Assembly (NCBI GenBank): GCA_036403235.1
Contig: DASWRI010000084.1
Span: forward strand, 27,352-91,351
DNA from: JBGTFE01 sp036403235
GTDB taxonomy: Bacteria > Acidobacteriota > Blastocatellia > Pyrinomonadales > Pyrinomonadaceae
DNA length: 64,000 nucleotides
Reading direction: 5' to 3'
Positions 61,140 to 64,000 of this stretch are shown one piece after another. A model generated the notes under the pieces. That model worked only from the letters and a program-made list of their open reading frames with translations. It did no database searches and was not told the origin of the DNA. Every line of letters begins with the position of its first letter. Positions within the stretch are counted from its first letter, which is position 1. The position numbers and the translations under genes are program-made.

Positions 61140-62417
61140 ATGAAAAAATTTACCTGTTTGCTTTTGCTTTTCGTTTTCTCCCTTTCGACCTTCGCACAGA
61201 CGATGCCCGCCGGCGCCGACCCGGCGCTCTGGGCGCGCGCTTTGAAAATTCATAAAAAAGCCATTATCGTCGACGGGCACAACGATATTCCGACGCCGCT
61301 GGTCGATGACGAGTTCGACCTCGCGACGAGCTCAATCGGCAAATTTCATAGCGACGGCGACCCGTTTCACACCGATTTGAACCGTTTCAAATTATCGGGC
61401 ATTACGGGCGAATTTTTCTCGATTTACGTTTCGGGCACTTCGCTGAAAACCGGCGGCGCGATGCGGCGCGCGATGGATATGATTGACGCGACTTACCGGC
61501 AGGTCGAACGTCACCCGAACGAATTGATGTCGTGCACGCGCGCGGCGGAAATCCGGCAGGCGAAAAAGCTGAATAAAGTCTGCGCGCTGATGGGCATCGA
61601 AGGCGGCTACGCGATTGAAAACTCGCTCAACGCGCTCAGGGATTTTTATCGTCTCGGCATTCGTTATATGACCTTAACGCATAATGTCTCGCACGATTGG
61701 GCTGACGCGCACAACGGCGAAGTAAAAAACAACGGCTTGTCGGATTTCGGCAAGGAAGTCGTCCGCGAGATGAACCGTCTCGGGATGCTCGTTGACATCT
61801 CGCATGTCTCGACCAAAACGATGTCGGACGTTCTCGACACGACGACCGCGCCGATTATCGCGTCGCATTCGTCGGCGCGCGCCGTCGCCAACCACACGCG
61901 CAACGTGCCCGACGATATTTTAAAACGCGTCGCTAAAAACGGCGGCGTCATCATGGTAAATTTTTACCCGGCCTTTCTCGACGAAAAATACAACAAGGAC
62001 GAGAACGACCGTTCAGCCAGATTGAAAACGCAGATTGACGCGCTTCGCGAGCAATTTAAAACGGACGCCGCAGGCTTTAACGAAGCCGAGCGCAAGCTGC
62101 TCGCCGAAAACCCGATTGACATACCGAGCTACACCCGAATCGTTGACCATATCGACCACATCCGCGACGTTGCCGGAATCGATTACATCGGCATCGGCTC
62201 GGATTTCGACGGCGTCCCGCTGCTCCCGAAAGGAATGAATGGAATGGAAGACCTCGTTCTCGTGACATACGAGATGCTCCGGCGCGGCTACAGCGAAAAG
62301 GACATCCGCAAAGTTCTGGGCGAAAATTTCCTCCGCGCCTTTTCCCAGGCCGAAACGGTCGCCAAAATCAATTCGCGCAAAGTCAGCGCCGAAGGAAGCT
62401 GGAAGAAAATAAAATAA
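61140..62417 (+). CDS. Secreted membrane-dipeptidase-like peptidase (M19)
   Basis: The protein has 425 residues. A signal peptide (MKKFTCLLLLFVFSLSTFAQ) is followed by the M19 fold with a metal site IVDGHNDIP, a Glu in GIEGGYAIENS, the ASHSSARAVANHTRN segment and a late GIGSDFDGV. M19 enzymes cleave dipeptides using a dinuclear zinc site. It may take part in peptide scavenging together with the S9 peptidase and the permease nearby. Confidence 0.88.
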   Translation: MKKFTCLLLLFVFSLSTFAQTMPAGADPALWARALKIHKKAIIVDGHNDIPTPLVDDEFDLATSSIGKFHSDGDPFHTDLNRFKLSGITGEFFSIYVSGTSLKTGGAMRRAMDMIDATYRQVERHPNELMSCTRAAEIRQAKKLNKVCALMGIEGGYAIENSLNALRDFYRLGIRYMTLTHNVSHDWADAHNGEVKNNGLSDFGKEVVREMNRLGMLVDISHVSTKTMSDVLDTTTAPIIASHSSARAVANHTRNVPDDILKRVAKNGGVIMVNFYPAFLDEKYNKDENDRSARLKTQIDALREQFKTDAAGFNEAERKLLAENPIDIPSYTRIVDHIDHIRDVAGIDYIGIGSDFDGVPLLPKGMNGMEDLVLVTYEMLRRGYSEKDIRKVLGENFLRAFSQAETVAKINSRKVSAEGSWKKIK

Positions 62418-62492
62418 ACCGGGCGGGCGGGTCTTGTATCTGCCATTTTGTTTTATAAAAGACGCTTCTATGAAAGATAAGCCGTAAAGATA

Positions 62493-62550
62493 AATTACGA
62501 ATTACGAATTAATAAATATTTTCGTCTTTCGTAATTCGTAATTCGTAATT
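62493..62550. repeat. 18-bp perfect inverted repeat of AATTACGA words
   Basis: aattacgaattacgaatt (62493-62510) pairs with aattcgtaattcgtaatt (62533-62550), and the right side carries one more word. It lies about 40 bases before the GT2 gene. Confidence 0.85.
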
Positions 62551-62592
62551 CGTAATTGTTATGAAATAATAGAGCATCAAATCTCGCTCGAT

Positions 62593-63384
62593 ATGCTCAA
62601 CGGACAGAAAATAATCGTCGTTATGCCTGCCTTTAATGCGGCGCGGACTTTGCCGAAAACCGTCGCGGAGATTCCGTGCGATATCGTCGATGAGATTCTG
62701 CTGGTCGACGACGCGAGCGCGGACGAAACCGTGACGGTGGCAAGCGAGCTCAACTTGACGGTTTTTCGCCACGAAAAAAATTACGGCTACGGGCGCAACC
62801 AGAAAACCTGTTACCGCGAGGCGCTTGCCAGAGGCGCTGATATCGTCGTCATGGTGCATCCCGATTATCAATATTCGCCGAATCTGATTGTGCCGATGGC
62901 GGGAATGATTGCTTACGGCGAATACGACGCGGTGATGGGCTCGCGCATTCTGGGAAAAGGCGCTCTGGAAGGCGGAATGCCCGTTTACAAATACATCGCC
63001 AACCGTTTTTTAACGCTCGCCCAGAACGTTTTAATCAGCCAGAAATTGAGCGAGTATCACACCGGCTTTCGCGCGTTCCGGCGCGAAGTTCTGGAAAATC
63101 TGCCGCTCGACGCCAACTCCGACGATTTTGTTTTCGACAACGAGATGATTGCGCAGACCGTCTTTTTCGGCTACCGTGTCGGCGAGATTTCCTGCCCGAC
63201 CAGATATTTCGCCGAAGCTTCGTCGATAAATTTTTCCCGCAGCGTAAAATACGGTCTCGGCGTGCTCTCGACTTCTCTGAAATTTCGCCTGCACCGTTTA
63301 GGATTGATGAAAACAAATCTTTTCAGAGAGCCGGCGCGAAAAGCATTGCCGGATTATTATCATGAAATTGAGCGAAATTTATGA
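62593..63384 (+). CDS. GT2-family glycosyltransferase (dolichol-phosphate-mannose-synthase-like)
   Basis: The protein has 263 residues. It has the GT-A opening KIIVVMPAFNAARTLPKT, VDDASADET, the Asp pair variant MVHPDYQYS and a C-terminal segment with LMKTNLFREP. The overall length and order resemble DPM1-type enzymes that load a lipid-linked sugar. The following gene is a GT-C-like membrane protein, a pairing that fits lipid-linked sugar transfer. Confidence 0.82.
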   Translation: MLNGQKIIVVMPAFNAARTLPKTVAEIPCDIVDEILLVDDASADETVTVASELNLTVFRHEKNYGYGRNQKTCYREALARGADIVVMVHPDYQYSPNLIVPMAGMIAYGEYDAVMGSRILGKGALEGGMPVYKYIANRFLTLAQNVLISQKLSEYHTGFRAFRREVLENLPLDANSDDFVFDNEMIAQTVFFGYRVGEISCPTRYFAEASSINFSRSVKYGLGVLSTSLKFRLHRLGLMKTNLFREPARKALPDYYHEIERNL

Positions 63385-63468
63385 CAATTACAAATTACGA
63401 ATTATAAATTACGAATTAGAAAATAACTTTCTTCAATTCGTAATTTGTAATTTGTAGTCCGTAATTAC
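63385..63468. repeat. Inverted repeat of AATTACGA words
   Basis: acaaattacgaatt (63389-63402) and aattcgtaatttgt (63435-63448) form a 14-bp stem with further degenerate word copies on both sides. It sits directly upstream of the last gene. Confidence 0.75.
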
Positions 63469-63475
63469 ATAAACT

Positions 63476-64000
63476 ATGGGTGAAAACAAATCCAACTTGC
63501 AGACAAACGCCGAGCTTATCGTTTTGGTTGGGCTGGTTTTGATGTGCGTCGCCGTTTTTGCGCAGGCGGTCGGGTTTCAGTTTATCAATTTTGACGATAA
63601 TTTTTACGTTTATGAAAATTCGTTCGTCCTCGGCGGTTTGAATTCGAATTCGATTCGATGGGCTTTTACGGCGTTTTATTCGGCGAACTGGCATCCGCTG
63701 ACGTGGCTTTCGCATATGCTCGACGTGACGCTTTTCGGCGTCAATCCGGGTGCGCATCACGCCACCAACGTCGTCCTGCACATCATCAATTCGTTTCTCT
63801 CATTCGTCGTTTTCCGAAAAATGACCGGCTGCCTTTGGAAAAGCGCATTCGTCGCCGCTCTTTTCGCCATTCACCCGGCGCACGTCGAATCAGTCGCCTG
63901 GATTTCCGAAAGAAAAGACGTCCTGAGCACGTTTTTCTGGCTTCTCTCGATGCTCGCTTATTTTAATTACGCGAATTTCAAACGCACAGACGTAGAAAAT
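63476..64000 (+). CDS. TMTC-like GT-C membrane glycosyltransferase (partial, runs off right edge)
   Basis: The frame is open from ATG 63476 to the end of the window (175 residues). A hydrophobic start is followed by the acidic FDDNFYVYEN loop, a WHPLTWLSHMLDVTLFG segment, a conserved FAIHPAHVESVAWISERKD and another membrane stretch. These are typical of bacterial TMTC-like O-mannosyltransferase membrane proteins that often end in TPR repeats. The C-terminal part is missing from the window. Confidence 0.75.
   Translation, partial: MGENKSNLQTNAELIVLVGLVLMCVAVFAQAVGFQFINFDDNFYVYENSFVLGGLNSNSIRWAFTAFYSANWHPLTWLSHMLDVTLFGVNPGAHHATNVVLHIINSFLSFVVFRKMTGCLWKSAFVAALFAIHPAHVESVAWISERKDVLSTFFWLLSMLAYFNYANFKRTDVEN

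Noticed and set aside
1..64000. CRISPR array, tRNA, rRNA or insertion sequence
   Set aside because: I found no regularly spaced direct repeats, no cloverleaf or rRNA-like segment, and no transposase-like frame. The 21-bp arrays have no spacers.

Overview
The window looks like a chromosomal segment of a Gram-negative bacterium. The closest match I can suggest is an acidobacterium of the Blastocatellia type. This rests on context only: kinases fused to sulfatase-modifying-factor domains, an FHA-ABC transporter, a PilT-type ATPase, a two-gene egtB/egtD set, many lipoprotein and secreted-protein signals, and TMTC-like glycosyltransferases. There is no rRNA or tRNA in the window to settle the taxonomy. 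Most of the window (about 11.1-64 kb) has GC-rich codon use with many GCG, CGC and GAC codons.

Region 1-11 kb is different: it is visibly AT-rich and holds one tightly packed leftward operon that I consider the most interesting object here. In transcription order it encodes a vWA-like lipoprotein, a small membrane protein, a tubulin/FtsZ-superfamily protein, a 1177-residue protein with a complete Hsp70/actin ATPase core, two membrane-anchored proteins sharing a paralogous C-terminal domain, and a MotA/TolQ/ExbB-like channel subunit with a long predicted coiled-coil tail that runs off the left edge. An actin-type and a tubulin-type NTPase next to an ion-driven motor subunit and an envelope lipoprotein suggest an envelope-spanning machine, possibly a conflict or defence system. 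A consensus-type promoter lies upstream at 10767-10797, and a small, probably truncated gene sits in the leader.

Region 11-30.9 kb holds housekeeping and signalling genes: an RDD protein, an RqcH-like ribosome quality control factor, a TlpA-like lipoprotein, a triple-FHA ABC exporter, a predicted pseudokinase, a TPR protein, an active kinase-PEGA-FGE fusion, leuS with an in-frame 21-bp tandem repeat in its editing domain, a HEAT-repeat protein and a PilT-type ATPase. Region 31-34.2 kb carries egtB and egtD (ergothioneine) and birA.

Region 34.2-39.9 kb is a compact putative biosynthetic locus: a transglutaminase-like protein, an ATP-grasp/PLP-decarboxylase fusion, two tandem HxD...H oxygenases and a TauD-like oxygenase on the opposite strand. 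Its product is unknown to me. Region 40-48.7 kb is regulatory: a Crp/Fnr regulator, PAS and receiver proteins, a NarL-type regulator, a CheB-CheR-PAS histidine kinase and a CheB. Region 49-64 kb holds a VanW-like protein, coaX, an amino-acid permease, secreted hydrolases (beta-lactamase-fold, S9 peptidase, M19 dipeptidase), a PAS-GGDEF-EAL protein, a small EF-hand-like secreted protein, a GT2 glycosyltransferase and a partial TMTC-like membrane glycosyltransferase.

A second theme is structured repeats. Many gene borders carry long, often perfect inverted repeats built from short reiterated words (AGTGAAA, AATTACGA, AAAGTC). Two 21-bp-period tandem arrays are also present, one inside leuS and one between genes.
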